DNA of 64,000 nucleotides from an uncultured Eubacteriales bacterium (GCA_900542465.1 UQNS01000009.1:26149-90148), one strand, 5' to 3'; shown: positions 18,130 through 28,447, counted from the first letter of the stretch. Translations and numbers: made by a program. Notes: generated from the sequence alone by a model not told the origin.

Positions 18130-19431
18130 ATGTCAACATTAAGGGAAAGAAATTTAAAGTTCGAAACAAAACAGATCCATGTAGGACAGGAAGAAGCTGA
18201 TCCCGTTACCCTTTCAAGGGCAGTGCCTATATATCAGACGAGCTCATACGTATTCAAAAACTCACAGCATGCAGCCGACAGGTTTGCCTTAAGAGATGCA
18301 GGCAATATTTACGGAAGACTTACTAATACGACACAGGGCGTATTTGAGGAAAGAGTCACAGCGCTTGAAAATGGCGCAGCCGGTCTGGCGGTCGCATCAG
18401 GTGCAGCGGCAGTTTCATACGCCGTTCAAAATCTTGCGTTTGCCGGAGACCATATCGTTGCAGCCAATAATGTTTATGGAGGTACTTATAATCTTCTTGA
18501 TCACACGCTCAGAGCTTATGGAATCAATACTACATTTGTAGATGCGCTTAAACCTGAGGAATTCGAAGCAGCCATTCAGGAGAATACTAAAGCGGTCTTC
18601 GTTGAAACGCTTGGCAATCCTAATTCCGAAGTTACAGATATTGAAGCGATTTCAGAAATTGCTCATGCACACGGTATCCCGCTTATAGTAGATAATACAT
18701 TTGCAACACCTTATCTTGTGCGCCCTATTGAACACGGCGCGGACATCGTAGTTCAGTCAGCTACCAAATTTATAGGAGGTCACGGGACAACTATAGGAGG
18801 TATTATAGTTGAAGCTGGAACATTTGATTGGAAGGCTTCCGGACGGTTCCCGCAGTTTACAACTCCGGACCCATCTTATCATGGCGTCATATTTGCAGAT
18901 GCATGTGGTCCTGCCGCATTTGTTACAAGAATAAGGGCAATTCTTCTAAGAGATACGGGGGCAGCAATATCACCGGTATCAGCATTTACATTTTTACAAA
19001 GTCTGGAATCTCTTTCGCTCAGAGTTGAAAGACATGTGGAAAATGCACTTAAGGTCGTAGATTACCTGTCTAAGAATCCTAAGGTCGAATCTGTGAGTCA
19101 TCCATCACTTTCAGCTGATCCGAAACAGCAGGAATTATACAGACAGTATTTCCCTAATGGCGGCGGTTCTATTTTTACATTCAGGATAAAAGGAGATGAA
19201 AAAAAGACGCAGAAATTTATTGATAATCTTCAGCTTTTCTCACTTCTTGCAAATGTAGCCGATGCTAAGTCACTTGTTATCCATCCTGCTACAACGACCC
19301 ATGCTGAGCTTACCAGGGAAGAACAGGAAAACCAGGGTATATATGAAAATACAGTGAGGCTCTCTATTGGTACGGAAAACATTGACGATATCATTTTCGA
19401 TCTTGAAGAGGCTTTTGCAGCTATTGATTAA
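18130..19431 (+). CDS. metY: O-acetylhomoserine sulfhydrylase (Cys/Met metabolism PLP enzyme)
   Basis: MetY makes homocysteine from O-acetylhomoserine and sulfide using PLP. The product is 433 residues, the longer size typical of MetY rather than of MetB/MetC (about 380-400). The start is FETKQIHVGQEEADP and the body includes VPIYQTSSYVFKN. The PLP-Lys lies in VQSATKFIGGHGTT, at about residue 215. The late motif SLGDAKSL-type appears as NVADAKSLVIHPATTTH. Nothing riboswitch-like is seen in the 90 bases upstream. Together with MetA-Glu111 it completes a direct sulfhydrylation route. Confidence 0.93.
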   Translation: MSTLRERNLKFETKQIHVGQEEADPVTLSRAVPIYQTSSYVFKNSQHAADRFALRDAGNIYGRLTNTTQGVFEERVTALENGAAGLAVASGAAAVSYAVQNLAFAGDHIVAANNVYGGTYNLLDHTLRAYGINTTFVDALKPEEFEAAIQENTKAVFVETLGNPNSEVTDIEAISEIAHAHGIPLIVDNTFATPYLVRPIEHGADIVVQSATKFIGGHGTTIGGIIVEAGTFDWKASGRFPQFTTPDPSYHGVIFADACGPAAFVTRIRAILLRDTGAAISPVSAFTFLQSLESLSLRVERHVENALKVVDYLSKNPKVESVSHPSLSADPKQQELYRQYFPNGGGSIFTFRIKGDEKKTQKFIDNLQLFSLLANVADAKSLVIHPATTTHAELTREEQENQGIYENTVRLSIGTENIDDIIFDLEEAFAAID

Positions 19432-19496
19432 GATGTTGTCAGACTTTTCTTTTGAGTTTAAAATGGTAGCAGGTTATTTTTACAAAAGGAGAAGTT

Positions 19497-19838
19497 ATGA
19501 CTGATAAAGATATAATGCCTTTGTCATTTTTTAAGTATAAAGGCATTTTTACAGGTCAGCAGGGAGTTATGAGATACCTGATCAAAAAATCAGATAAGGT
19601 CACTGACTATACAGCAGAAGATATGCTTTTTGTTGAGGTATGGCCGGGGCCCTACAGATCGGATGTTGTAAAAGACGAGCTTAAGATCGCAAGGACTTTT
19701 CCTTTTGATGATGAGGGGAGACTCGAGGCTATAAGATGGCTCAATGAAATGTATGAAAAAGGATCTGAGAGATGGAGCCGTGATACCTCGATTCTTATAA
19801 ACGATGATATGTTAAAAGATGATGTATATATAGATTAA
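19497..19838 (+). CDS. Protein of unknown function (113 residues)
   Basis: I do not recognise this protein. It is soluble and acidic, with phrases MPLSFFKYKGIFTGQQGVMRYLIKK and VEVWPGPYRSDVV, and an acidic C-terminus. The ribosome-binding site AAAAGGAG is strong and a perfect terminator follows, so it is a genuine single gene downstream of metY. I see no catalytic or binding motif and will not guess a role. Confidence 0.65.
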   Translation: MTDKDIMPLSFFKYKGIFTGQQGVMRYLIKKSDKVTDYTAEDMLFVEVWPGPYRSDVVKDELKIARTFPFDDEGRLEAIRWLNEMYEKGSERWSRDTSILINDDMLKDDVYID

Positions 19839-19876
19839 AAGATCTGCCCTCATAGCCATGAGGGCAGATCTTTTTA
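19837..19876. terminator. Bidirectional terminator between convergent genes
   Basis: AAAAGATCTGCCCTCAT pairs perfectly with its complement around AGCC. A and T runs on both sides let it stop the rightward unknown gene and the leftward PHP gene. Confidence 0.9.
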
Positions 19877-20701
19877 CAGTTTATAGAATTCAGCTTTGCG
19901 TTTTCTGAAAATAGTCTGGTATTTAAAACCGCAGTCCCTAAGCGTTGCCTGAGCTCTGAGTATGGAATCTCCTATAAATGCAGATGTATGCGCATCGGAG
20001 CCGGTAGTGATGATCTCGCCGCCCAGATCATGGTACATTTGTAAGATAGGTATGCACGGATTGCAAAAAACGGACTTTCTCCATCCGGAAGTATTGATTT
20101 CTATTCCTTTTCCTTTATATATGATCTCTTTTAAAATTTCACGGATCAGATCCATGGGAAGTATTTTTTCCGGATCACTTAGCAGGTCTTTGCTTGGCAT
20201 ATAGCGTGTTATGTAATCAAGATGACCATAAACATCATAGTTGGAGATGGTTCTGACGCAGTCATATATATTTTCAAAGTATTTCCTCAGACATTCCAGT
20301 TCATCATGGTTATTCCATAGTACAGGGTAATAGGGATCTATACCATTTACGACATGTGTAGAGCCTATGATAAAGTCGAGTTTGCTGTCAGGATCATATT
20401 CTTCGATCTCGTCTTTGTATTCAAGCGTCAATCCCTGTTCCAATCCTACAAGGATCTCTATTTTGCCTTTATATTTATCTTTTAATGGAACCATATTATC
20501 TATATAAGACCCGAAGTCGAGTAAAAACATAGGATAACCGTCAGGTTCACAGTACCCGAAGTCATTATGGTCTGTGAAACACATAGCTGTCAGCCCGGAA
20601 TCTATTGCATGCTTAATTTCCTTATCGGGGCTTTCATCTGAATCATCTGAAAAACAGCAGTGCAGATGAAGATCAAATATATTTAGATTATTATCATCCA
20701 T
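19874..20701 (-). CDS. PHP-domain phosphatase, histidinol-phosphatase (HisK/HisJ) family
   Basis: PHP enzymes are metal-dependent phosphoesterases, and this branch includes histidinol-phosphate phosphatase. The 275-residue product shows the metal ligands in order: FDLHLHCCFSDDS (HxH), CFTDHNDFG, the Glu in LEQGLTL, IIGSTHVV, and the closing GSDAHTS. The length and spacing match HisK-type enzymes. No other histidine gene is near, so a role on another small phosphoester is possible. It is one of only two protein genes I call on the - strand and is divergent from gap. Confidence 0.85.
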   Translation of the reverse strand: MDDNNLNIFDLHLHCCFSDDSDESPDKEIKHAIDSGLTAMCFTDHNDFGYCEPDGYPMFLLDFGSYIDNMVPLKDKYKGKIEILVGLEQGLTLEYKDEIEEYDPDSKLDFIIGSTHVVNGIDPYYPVLWNNHDELECLRKYFENIYDCVRTISNYDVYGHLDYITRYMPSKDLLSDPEKILPMDLIREILKEIIYKGKGIEINTSGWRKSVFCNPCIPILQMYHDLGGEIITTGSDAHTSAFIGDSILRAQATLRDCGFKYQTIFRKRKAEFYKL

Positions 20702-20809
20702 GTAAAAAAAGTCCTTACTTAATTAAATCATTGTTAACGTACGATTTCCTTTATAATTATAATCCATTTTACTTAAAAAGTCCTAAACCCGTAAATTAAA
20801 TAATTCTGC

Positions 20810-20838
20810 TTGTAAAATATTTACTCTTTAGATACAAT
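20810..20838 (+). promoter_or_regulatory. Predicted promoter of the glycolytic operon
   Basis: TTGTAA (20810-20815), a 17-base spacer and TACAAT (20833-20838) lie about 45 bases before gap. I see no CggR gene or obvious operator palindrome next to it. Confidence 0.65.
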
Positions 20839-20883
20839 GAGTGTGTTTTAAATTTGTATCGGAAATTCTAGGAGGAGTTTTAA

Positions 20884-21909
20884 ATGTCAGTAAAGGTTGC
20901 GATTAATGGGTTCGGGCGTATTGGTAGATTAGCATTTAAGCAAATGTTTGGCCAGGAAGGCATCGAAATAGTTGCGATTAATGATCTTTCAGGTCCAAGC
21001 CAGCTCGCGTATCTTTTAAAGTATGATTCTACACAGGAAAGATTCGTACAGTTAGGTCACGAAAATGAAGTGACCGGTGATGATGAGAACAGCACATTAT
21101 CAGTGTACGGAAAAACAGTTAAGATCTTCAAGGAAAGAGATGCTGTCAATATTCCATGGGGAGAACTTGGCGTTGATGTTGTTTTAGAGTGTACTGGGTT
21201 CTACACATCTAAGGAAAAATCAGAAGTGCATCTTCAGGCAGGCGCAAGAAAGGTAGTTATCTCAGCACCGGCTGGAAATGACCTTAAAACTATCGTCTAC
21301 AATGTTAACCATGAGACCTTAACAAGTGATGACCATATTATTTCAGCAGCCTCATGCACTACTAACTGCCTCGCACCTATGGCTAAGGCGTTAAATGATT
21401 GTGCACCTATCGAATCAGGTATAATGAAGACCATCCATGCATATACAGGAGATCAGCAGCTTCTTGACAGCTCACAGAAGAATGGAAACTTAAGACGTTC
21501 AAGAGCAGCCGCGCTTAATATCGTTCCTTCATCTTCAGGTGCAGCTAAGGCTATAGGACTCGTTATTCCTGAATTAAACGGAAAGATGACAGGTTCAGCT
21601 CTCCGTGTGCCTACACCTACAGGTTCGATCACTATGCTCTACGCTGTAGTTGATAAGGAAGTGACCAGAGATGAGATCAATGCTGCGATGAAAGCAGCGG
21701 CAGATGAATCATTCGGTTATACGGAAGAACACCTTGTTTCAAAAGATATCGTAGGAATGAGCTTCGGTTCATTATTTGACGCAACACAGACACTCTGTAT
21801 TCCTATGGGCAATGGTAAAACGCAGGTAGAGGTTGCCGCATGGTATGATAACGAATATTCTTATACAGCTCAGATGGTAAGAACGATCAAGTACCTTGCT
21901 TCATTGTAA
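20884..21909 (+). CDS. gap: Glyceraldehyde-3-phosphate dehydrogenase
   Basis: This enzyme oxidises glyceraldehyde-3-phosphate to 1,3-bisphosphoglycerate with NAD+. The 341-residue product starts with the Rossmann motif [15 protein letters not shown]. The catalytic Cys lies in [12 protein letters not shown] (about residue 155), followed by HAYTGDQ. An Asp after the second beta strand (AINDLSG) indicates NAD preference. The C-terminus has [14 protein letters not shown] very good GGAGGAG precedes the ATG. It heads the gap-pgk-tpi-gpmI run. Confidence 0.97.
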   Translation: MSVKVAINGFGRIGRLAFKQMFGQEGIEIVAINDLSGPSQLAYLLKYDSTQERFVQLGHENEVTGDDENSTLSVYGKTVKIFKERDAVNIPWGELGVDVVLECTGFYTSKEKSEVHLQAGARKVVISAPAGNDLKTIVYNVNHETLTSDDHIISAASCTTNCLAPMAKALNDCAPIESGIMKTIHAYTGDQQLLDSSQKNGNLRRSRAAALNIVPSSSGAAKAIGLVIPELNGKMTGSALRVPTPTGSITMLYAVVDKEVTRDEINAAMKAAADESFGYTEEHLVSKDIVGMSFGSLFDATQTLCIPMGNGKTQVEVAAWYDNEYSYTAQMVRTIKYLASL

Positions 21910-21932
21910 TTTTTTGAATAGATATGATGTTT

Positions 21933-21964
21933 AAGCAAAGCGGATATGTTTCTGCTTTGCTTTT
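21933..21964 (+). terminator. Hairpin between gap and pgk (partial terminator)
   Basis: AAGCAAAGC pairs with GCTTTGCTT, followed by four T. The short T tract suggests a leaky terminator or mRNA stabiliser that would let gap be made in excess of pgk. Confidence 0.6.
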
Positions 21965-21996
21965 GGTATTAAAAGACGGAGGATCTGACGTTCATT

Positions 21997-23190
21997 ATGT
22001 TAAACAAGAAAACAGTCGACGATATTAATGTTAAAGGATTGAGAGTTCTTTGCAGGTGTGATTTTAACGTGCCTGTTGACGGTGATAAGATCACAGATGA
22101 TAAGAGGCTTGTCGATTCATTGCCAACGATCAAAAAGCTTATTGCCGATGGGGGAAAGGTTATCCTTTGCTCTCATTTTGGTAAGCCTAAGGGAGTTGAT
22201 CATACGTTTACCCTCGCTCCGGTAGCTAAGAGACTCTCAGAGCTCCTTGACAGAGACGTCGTATTTGCTGACGATGATGAAGTCGTAGGGCCTAAGGCAA
22301 GAGAAGCTGTTAAATCAATGAAAGAAGGGGATGTTGTCCTTCTTCAGAATACAAGATTCCGTGAAGAAGAAAAAAAGAATGATCCCGAATTTTCCAAAGA
22401 ACTTGCTTCTCTTTGCGACGTTTATGTAAATGATGCCTTTGGAACAGCTCACAGGGAACATGCATCTACGGTCGGTGTAACGAAATTCGTAGACACATGC
22501 GTTATTGGTTACCTTATGCAAAAGGAAGTGGACTTCCTTGGACATGCCATTAATAATCCTGTGAGGCCTCTTGCAGCAATTGTTGGAGGTTCTAAAGTAT
22601 CTTCCAAGATCGGTGTTATTGAAAATCTTCTTGAAAAAGTAGATATCCTAATTATTGGCGGAGGTATGTCTTTTACATTTATAAAGGCTCTTGGAGGCAG
22701 TGTAGGCAGATCTCTGGTAGAGGAAGATTATCTGGATTACGCAAAGAAAATGACAGCCAAGGCAAAGGATAAAGGGGTTAAATTTCTGCTTCCGACGGAT
22801 GTACTTGCTGTGAGGGAGTTTGATAAAGATGCTCCTTTTGATGAAGTTGATGCTTATAAACTTGCAGATGATCAGATGGGCTTGGATATTGGTCCTAAGA
22901 CTATACAGCTGTATGTTGATGCTCTTAAGGGGGCTAAGACAGTTGTCTGGAACGGACCGATGGGTGTATTTGAATTCCCTAATTTTGCTGAGGGAACAAG
23001 AGCTATCGCCAGAACTATGGCTGAAATGAAAGATGCTGTAACAATAGTTGGCGGTGGAGATTCAGCTGCAGCTGTTGACCAGATGGGATTTTCAGATAAG
23101 CTCACCCATATCTCAACAGGCGGAGGTGCATCTCTTATGTTTATGGAGGGGCTGCCACTCCCTGCTATTCAGGCTGCAAATGATAAATAA
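21997..23190 (+). CDS. pgk: Phosphoglycerate kinase
   Basis: This kinase transfers the acyl phosphate of 1,3-bisphosphoglycerate to ADP. The product is 397 residues, the usual length. It includes [20 protein letters not shown] near the N-terminus, the basic-patch HFGKPKG, and [13 protein letters not shown]. The C-domain has [24 protein letters not shown] and the nucleotide loop GGGDSAAA with [10 protein letters not shown]. Directly downstream is tpi, after about 70 bases. Confidence 0.97.
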   Translation: MLNKKTVDDINVKGLRVLCRCDFNVPVDGDKITDDKRLVDSLPTIKKLIADGGKVILCSHFGKPKGVDHTFTLAPVAKRLSELLDRDVVFADDDEVVGPKAREAVKSMKEGDVVLLQNTRFREEEKKNDPEFSKELASLCDVYVNDAFGTAHREHASTVGVTKFVDTCVIGYLMQKEVDFLGHAINNPVRPLAAIVGGSKVSSKIGVIENLLEKVDILIIGGGMSFTFIKALGGSVGRSLVEEDYLDYAKKMTAKAKDKGVKFLLPTDVLAVREFDKDAPFDEVDAYKLADDQMGLDIGPKTIQLYVDALKGAKTVVWNGPMGVFEFPNFAEGTRAIARTMAEMKDAVTIVGGGDSAAAVDQMGFSDKLTHISTGGGASLMFMEGLPLPAIQAANDK

Positions 23191-23261
23191 CTAATATAAA
23201 CGACCCGGGATCGGCTTATAAGCGATTGCGGGTTATTTCTACAGTTTATAATGAGGTAATT

Positions 23262-24011
23262 ATGAGAAAGACAGTTGTTGCTGCCAATTGGAAAATGAAT
23301 ATGACACCAAGCCAGGGAACAGAATTTCTTGATTCTATTTTAGATGAAATTAAAGATTCTGAGGCTGAGGTCCATATAATTCCGCCATTTATATGTATTC
23401 CTGAAATCGTTGATATTGTTTCCGGTACTGATATTATTGTAGGAGCCCAGAACCTTTATTTTGAAGAAAAGGGCGCTTTTACGGGAGAAGTATCGGGAGC
23501 CATGCTAAAGGATGCCGGATGTGGTTCAGTAATAATCGGGCATTCTGAAAGAAGATCTTATTTCAATGAGACGGATGAGGTGATAAACCTGAAACTGAAA
23601 AAAGCCCTTGAACATGAACTGATACCTATCCTTTGCTGTGGAGAGTCTCTTGAAACGCGCAAGACAGGTGATGTTGGCGAATTCATTGAGGGACAGGTAG
23701 GGGCAGCTCTCCACGGAATATCCAAAACAGAGGCTGAAGGGATCATCATAGCCTACGAACCTATATGGGCGATCGGAACGGGAGAAGTTGCAAGTTCTAA
23801 TCAGGCTGAAGAAGTTTGCGCTATAATAAGAAAGAAGATAGAAGAACTGTATGATGCTGAAACAGCCGGCAATATAACTATTCTCTATGGCGGCAGCGTA
23901 AATGCTTCTAACTGTCTTGAACTGTTTGGATGCCCTGATATAGACGGCGGTCTTATCGGCAGTGCCGGATTGATGCCGGAATTTATAGATATTGTCAAAT
24001 GCGGAGGATAA
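23262..24011 (+). CDS. tpi: Triosephosphate isomerase
   Basis: This enzyme interconverts dihydroxyacetone phosphate and glyceraldehyde-3-phosphate. The 249-residue product begins MRKTVVAANWKMN (Asn and Lys at the active site). The electrophile His lies in IIGHSERRSYF and the catalytic Glu in AYEPIWAIGTGEVAS. The phosphate loop is LYGGSVNASN. I take ATG 23262 behind GAGG, since the frame opens 36 bases earlier without reason. Its last codons contain the ribosome-binding site of gpmI, so translation is coupled. Confidence 0.97.
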   Translation: MRKTVVAANWKMNMTPSQGTEFLDSILDEIKDSEAEVHIIPPFICIPEIVDIVSGTDIIVGAQNLYFEEKGAFTGEVSGAMLKDAGCGSVIIGHSERRSYFNETDEVINLKLKKALEHELIPILCCGESLETRKTGDVGEFIEGQVGAALHGISKTEAEGIIIAYEPIWAIGTGEVASSNQAEEVCAIIRKKIEELYDAETAGNITILYGGSVNASNCLELFGCPDIDGGLIGSAGLMPEFIDIVKCGG

Positions 24012-24015
24012 TAAA

Positions 24016-25563
24016 ATGAAACGCAGGCCAGTTGTATTAATGATTCTTGATGGTTATGGGATCGCACCGGATGGCCCTTATAACGCTATTTCTCTAGCAG
24101 ATACTCCGGTGATGGATAAGCTCAGATCAGAATATCCATTTGTCTATGGCTATGCAAGCGGTGAAGCAGTAGGGCTTCCTGATGGGCAGATGGGCAATTC
24201 CGAAGTAGGGCATCTTAATATTGGCGCGGGCAGAATAGTATATCAGGAGCTTACGAGGATCTCCAAATCCATAAATGATGGAGATTTTTTCGAGAACAGA
24301 GCTTTTCTGGAAGTTGTTGAAAACTGTAAGAAACATAATTCAGCATTTCATATATGCGGACTTTTATCAGATGGAGGAGTGCACAGCTTAAATAAGCATA
24401 TGTATGCTCTGCTTAAGCTGGCCAAGGATAATGGCCTGGATAAAGTGTATGTTCATGCCTTTATGGATGGAAGAGATACACCTCCTGATTCAGGCAAGGG
24501 CTACATGGAGGAGCTTTTATCTGAGATCGATAAAATAGGTACAGGCAGAGTCGCAACTGTTTCAGGCCGTTATTATGCGATGGACAGAGATAACAGATGG
24601 GAAAGAGTAAGTAAGGCCTATGAGGCTATGGCAGAGGGAAAAGGTGTTGCAGCCGCATCAGCGATGGAGGCTGTCACGGATTCTCTAAAAAAGGGCGTTA
24701 CTGACGAATTTATCGTCCCTGCCGTGATAATGGAAAATGGCAGACCTCTTGCAACGGTCGAGGAAAATGATACCGTATGTTTCATCAATTTCAGACCAGA
24801 CAGGGCCAGAGAGCTGACAAGAGCCTTCTGTGATGATGATTTTACAGGTTTTGACAGAGGACCAAGAAAAAAGATAAAATTTGTCTGCATGGTCGATTAT
24901 GATGTAACGATCAAAAATAAACTGGTAGCATTTGAAAAGGAAAAGATCAGAAATACATTCGGAGAATATATAGCTTCTCTTGGTATGAAGCAGCTTCGGA
25001 TCGCAGAGACCGAAAAATATGCGCATGTTACATTTTTCTTTAACGGTGGGATCGAAGAGCCCTATCCTGGAGAAAAGCGCATATTGATTCCTTCTCCTAA
25101 GGTCTCCACATATGATGAACAGCCTGAGATGAGTGCCAATATCGTTTGTGATGAGCTTGTAAAAGAGATCCTGTCGGAAGAAGAGGATGTGATAATAGTA
25201 AATTTTGCCAATCCTGATATGGTCGGGCATACAGGAGATATATCAGCCGTGGTCAGTGCGATCGAGGCTGTGGATGCATGCGTAGGCAGAGTGTATGAGG
25301 CTGTAAAAAAGGTCGGCGGAGTATTGTTTATATGCGCTGATCATGGTAATTCTGAGGCTATGTTCAATGAGCAGACAGGAGAACCTATTACGGCGCATAC
25401 AACCAATCCGGTCCCTTTTATTCTTGTTAATTATGAAGAGGGTATAGGTCTTAAGGATTGCAAGGGCAGATTGTGTGATATAGTTCCGACTCTTCTTGAT
25501 GTGATGGGACTTGAACAGCCTGAGGAGATGACAGGAGAATCGCTGCTGTTAAAAAGTCATTGA
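24016..25563 (+). CDS. gpmI: 2,3-bisphosphoglycerate-independent phosphoglycerate mutase
   Basis: The Mn-dependent mutase interconverts 3- and 2-phosphoglycerate. The 515-residue product shows MILDGYGIAPDG (first metal site) and the nucleophile Ser in GQMGNSEVGHLNIGAGR. It also has the segment HAFMDGRDTPP, and the late metal ligands in NFANPDMVGHTGD and CADHGNSE. It begins four bases after tpi stops, using GGAGG inside the tpi end; the earlier in-frame ATG lies inside tpi. Eno is not next; secG is. Confidence 0.96.
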   Translation: MKRRPVVLMILDGYGIAPDGPYNAISLADTPVMDKLRSEYPFVYGYASGEAVGLPDGQMGNSEVGHLNIGAGRIVYQELTRISKSINDGDFFENRAFLEVVENCKKHNSAFHICGLLSDGGVHSLNKHMYALLKLAKDNGLDKVYVHAFMDGRDTPPDSGKGYMEELLSEIDKIGTGRVATVSGRYYAMDRDNRWERVSKAYEAMAEGKGVAAASAMEAVTDSLKKGVTDEFIVPAVIMENGRPLATVEENDTVCFINFRPDRARELTRAFCDDDFTGFDRGPRKKIKFVCMVDYDVTIKNKLVAFEKEKIRNTFGEYIASLGMKQLRIAETEKYAHVTFFFNGGIEEPYPGEKRILIPSPKVSTYDEQPEMSANIVCDELVKEILSEEEDVIIVNFANPDMVGHTGDISAVVSAIEAVDACVGRVYEAVKKVGGVLFICADHGNSEAMFNEQTGEPITAHTTNPVPFILVNYEEGIGLKDCKGRLCDIVPTLLDVMGLEQPEEMTGESLLLKSH

Positions 25564-25588
25564 TTAAAGATGGGGACTGTGGTATAAT
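25560..25588 (+). promoter_or_regulatory. Predicted promoter of secG-rnr
   Basis: TTGATT (25560-25565), 17 bases and TATAAT (25583-25588) overlap the gpmI stop codon, giving secG its own start about 30 bases later. Confidence 0.75.
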
Positions 25589-25618
25589 TACGCAGTATAG
25601 TTTGACGGAGGAGAAAAT

Positions 25619-25870
25619 ATGAGTCCTTTAAGAATTGCATTGACAATTATTTTCATTGTGGCTGGAATTATTCTGACAATCGTAGTATTAAGGCAGGAAA
25701 GCAAGCAAAATGGCCTTTCAGGCGCTCTTATGGGGTCAGGTGCTGCTGACGATTCATATTGGGCTAAGAACAAGGGACGTTCTAAGGAAGGAAAACTTGT
25801 AACTTGGTCAAGAGTGTTAATCGCTATTTTCCTTGCTTTGGGATTGATTTTGAATATTAAGGCTATCTAA
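25619..25870 (+). CDS. secG: Preprotein translocase subunit SecG
   Basis: SecG is the small third subunit of the SecYEG channel. The 83-residue product has two membrane spans (about 3-24 and 60-82). The cytosolic loop contains the family phrase GLSGALMGSGAADD. Size and layout are typical. In Firmicutes secG sits just before rnr-smpB-ssrA, as here. It has its own promoter, and a terminator follows. Confidence 0.93.
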   Translation: MSPLRIALTIIFIVAGIILTIVVLRQESKQNGLSGALMGSGAADDSYWAKNKGRSKEGKLVTWSRVLIAIFLALGLILNIKAI

Positions 25871-25890
25871 TTCAATAGAAAGTAAGTATT

Positions 25891-25918
25891 AGGCACTCTT
25901 TAAAGAGTGCCTTTTTTT
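25891..25918 (+). terminator. Terminator between secG and rnr
   Basis: AGGCACTCTT pairs with AAGAGTGCCT, then seven T. The rnr start lies only 26 bases on, so rnr is probably reached by read-through or by a promoter I could not place. Confidence 0.8.
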
Positions 25919-25943
25919 GACAAATATTAAACGGGAGGTTTAA

Positions 25944-27956
25944 ATGTCTGATTCAGAAAATATAAATATCGATGAAGTTGAGGAGATATCACACGATACC
26001 GGTACGTTTGCCGGAAACCACAGAGGGTTTGGGTTTATCAGACCGGATGATGCTTCGGGTGATATTTTCATAGCAGCAAGGAATACTAATGGTGCATTTC
26101 ACCAGGATAAGGTAAGATTCGAAATAATCCGATCTGAAGCTGATGGATCCAACAGAGAGGGAAAGATCGTTCAGGTTTTAGAACATACTATAACAGAACT
26201 TGTAGGTACTTATTCAGCAAATGAAAAGTTTGGATTTGTAAAGCCTGATATCAAGAATATCAGTACAGACATTTTTATTTCCGGCAAAAAATCTTTACGT
26301 GCAAAAAATAATGACAAGGTAGTAGTTCATATCGAATCTTACGGAGGAAACGGCAAACGTCCGGATGGAAGGGTCTCTGAAGTTTTAGGACAGAAGGGGC
26401 AGCCAGGTGTTGATGTTCTTTCTATTATCAGAGCGACTAATGTTCCGACGGAGTTTTCACTGGCGGCTTCAGAGCAGGCTAAGACTATACCTGTATCAGT
26501 AAGCGAAGATGAGATCATGGGAAGAAAAGATTTCAGAAATGAACTGACTCTCACTATAGACGGTGAATCCACTAAAGATTATGATGATGCCATGTCATTA
26601 AGATATGAAAATGGTATATTTCATCTAGGGATCCATATAGCGGATGTCACACATTACGTTAAAGAGGGTTCTCCTATCGACCAGGACGCCCTTGAGCGTG
26701 GAACCAGCGTATATCCTGTAGACAGAGTGATCCCTATGATCCCTGAACAGCTGTCTACAGGAATATGTTCACTCGTAAAAGGAGAGGACAGACTTACACT
26801 TTCATGCTTGATGGATTTCGATGACGATGGGAATCTGCTGGACCGAAGCATAGTGGAGACCGTGATAAATGTTGACAGAAGAATGTCATATACAGAAGTT
26901 TCTGAAATGCTCGACGCTCCGGAGAAATTTACATCAGAATCAGATAAAACAGTAATTCCGCTTCTGCAGAAGATCGAAAGTCTTACAGATATGCTGCGTC
27001 AGCAGAAATCCGACAGAGGAGCAGTTGATTTTGAGTTTCTGGAGCCTGAGATCACTTTGGACGATCAGGGACATGTCCTTGATATCCAGCCAAGAAAACG
27101 TGACAGGGCGACCAGGATCATTGAGGAGCTTATGCTTAAGACAAATGAAACTGTAGCTCAGATAGTATCACTTGATGATGCGTGGAATGAGACTCCTCTT
27201 ATCTACAGATCTCATGAGACTCCGGACCCGGACAGGATAGAAGGGCTTAAAAGTCTTGTAGAATCATTTGGCTACAGATTTCCCGTAGATCTGAAAGATA
27301 TCCAGCCTGCTGATATACAGGAGCTTATAGAAACTGTTAAGGGTAAGAAAGAAGAACTTCTTATTACTACAATGACTCTCCGATGTATGAAGAGAGCCAT
27401 GTATTCAACACCTTCTAAAAAAATGGAAGATGGTAAGGAGATCGGAAAGCTTATTCCGGTCGGACACTTTGGGCTTGCTTCTAAATATTACTGCCACTTC
27501 ACTTCTCCAATCAGAAGATATCCGGATCTTATCAATCACCGGATAATTAAAGAAAATCTGGAAGGCCGCTTAACTGATGCGGAAAAACGCCGCTACAAGA
27601 AGATATTGCCGGACATGGCTCAGCACATATGCGAAACAGAGCACAGGGCAATAGATACTGAGCGCGATACCAATAAAATAAAAATGGCTGAATTCATGCA
27701 CGAAAGAGAAGGTCAGGAATTTACCGGAGTTATTTCAGGCATGGCAGCGTGGGGCATCTATGTCGCCCTGCCTAATTCAGTTGAAGGAATGGTACCTCTC
27801 AATTCTCTTACAGACGGAACATATATTTATGATGAAGAGCGCATGGTAATGGCTCGTGAAACTGGTGGAAGAGAATTCCACATTGGAGATCCGGTCAAGG
27901 TCAGGGTGACAGATGCTAATCCGGAGCTTCGCATTATTGATTTTGAATTTGTGTAG
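25944..27956 (+). CDS. rnr: Ribonuclease R
   Basis: RNase R is a processive 3'-5' exoribonuclease that can unwind structured RNA and degrades rescued mRNAs with tmRNA-SmpB. The 670-residue product has cold-shock-like domains (AGNHRGFGFIRPDD, then ANEKFGFVKPD). The RNB domain has the metal-binding Asp cluster in TIDGESTKDYDDA and HLGIHIADVTHYV. The later motif is HFTSPIRRYPDL, and an S1 domain ends the protein (FTGVISGMAAWGIYVAL). It is shorter than the E. coli enzyme, lacking the long basic tail. smpB follows after 17 bases. Confidence 0.95.
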   Translation: MSDSENINIDEVEEISHDTGTFAGNHRGFGFIRPDDASGDIFIAARNTNGAFHQDKVRFEIIRSEADGSNREGKIVQVLEHTITELVGTYSANEKFGFVKPDIKNISTDIFISGKKSLRAKNNDKVVVHIESYGGNGKRPDGRVSEVLGQKGQPGVDVLSIIRATNVPTEFSLAASEQAKTIPVSVSEDEIMGRKDFRNELTLTIDGESTKDYDDAMSLRYENGIFHLGIHIADVTHYVKEGSPIDQDALERGTSVYPVDRVIPMIPEQLSTGICSLVKGEDRLTLSCLMDFDDDGNLLDRSIVETVINVDRRMSYTEVSEMLDAPEKFTSESDKTVIPLLQKIESLTDMLRQQKSDRGAVDFEFLEPEITLDDQGHVLDIQPRKRDRATRIIEELMLKTNETVAQIVSLDDAWNETPLIYRSHETPDPDRIEGLKSLVESFGYRFPVDLKDIQPADIQELIETVKGKKEELLITTMTLRCMKRAMYSTPSKKMEDGKEIGKLIPVGHFGLASKYYCHFTSPIRRYPDLINHRIIKENLEGRLTDAEKRRYKKILPDMAQHICETEHRAIDTERDTNKIKMAEFMHEREGQEFTGVISGMAAWGIYVALPNSVEGMVPLNSLTDGTYIYDEERMVMARETGGREFHIGDPVKVRVTDANPELRIIDFEFV

Positions 27957-27973
27957 ATCATTAAGGAGGGCTT

Positions 27974-28447
27974 ATGGCTTCAGGTAAAGAACCAGGTAAG
28001 ATTCTTGCTAATAATAAAAAAGCTTTCTTCGATTATTTTATAGAGGAAAAGATAGAAGCAGGCATTGAACTTCACGGAACAGAGGTCAAGTCTATAAGAC
28101 AGGGAAAATGCTCAATAAAAGAAGCATATATACAGGTCGTGAATGATGAGATATTTATTTACAATATGAATATAACACCATATGAAAAGGGTAATATTTT
28201 CAATAAAGACCCTTTAAGGGTGAAAAAGCTCCTGCTTCATAAGGCTCAGATAAGAAAGCTGTTTGGTCAGTCTCAGGTACAGGGGTATACTATTATGCCT
28301 CTTAATGTACATTTATCAAATGGACGTGTTAAAATGGACATAGGCTTGGCTAAAGGTAAGAAGCTGTTTGACAAAAGGCATGATATTGCCAAAAAAGACC
28401 AGGAAAGAGAAGCAAGAAGAGACTTCAAAGTTTCTAATCTGAAATAG
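27974..28447 (+). CDS. smpB: SsrA-binding protein SmpB
   Basis: SmpB carries tmRNA to stalled ribosomes. The 157-residue product shows the OB-fold signature NKKAFFDYFIEEKIEAGI, the conserved GTEVKSIRQGK, and the basic C-terminal tail KKLFDKRHDIAKKDQEREARRD. The tail is the part that enters the decoding centre. AAGGAGG precedes the ATG. tmRNA begins about 70 bases downstream, the usual Firmicute arrangement. Confidence 0.96.
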   Translation: MASGKEPGKILANNKKAFFDYFIEEKIEAGIELHGTEVKSIRQGKCSIKEAYIQVVNDEIFIYNMNITPYEKGNIFNKDPLRVKKLLLHKAQIRKLFGQSQVQGYTIMPLNVHLSNGRVKMDIGLAKGKKLFDKRHDIAKKDQEREARRDFKVSNLK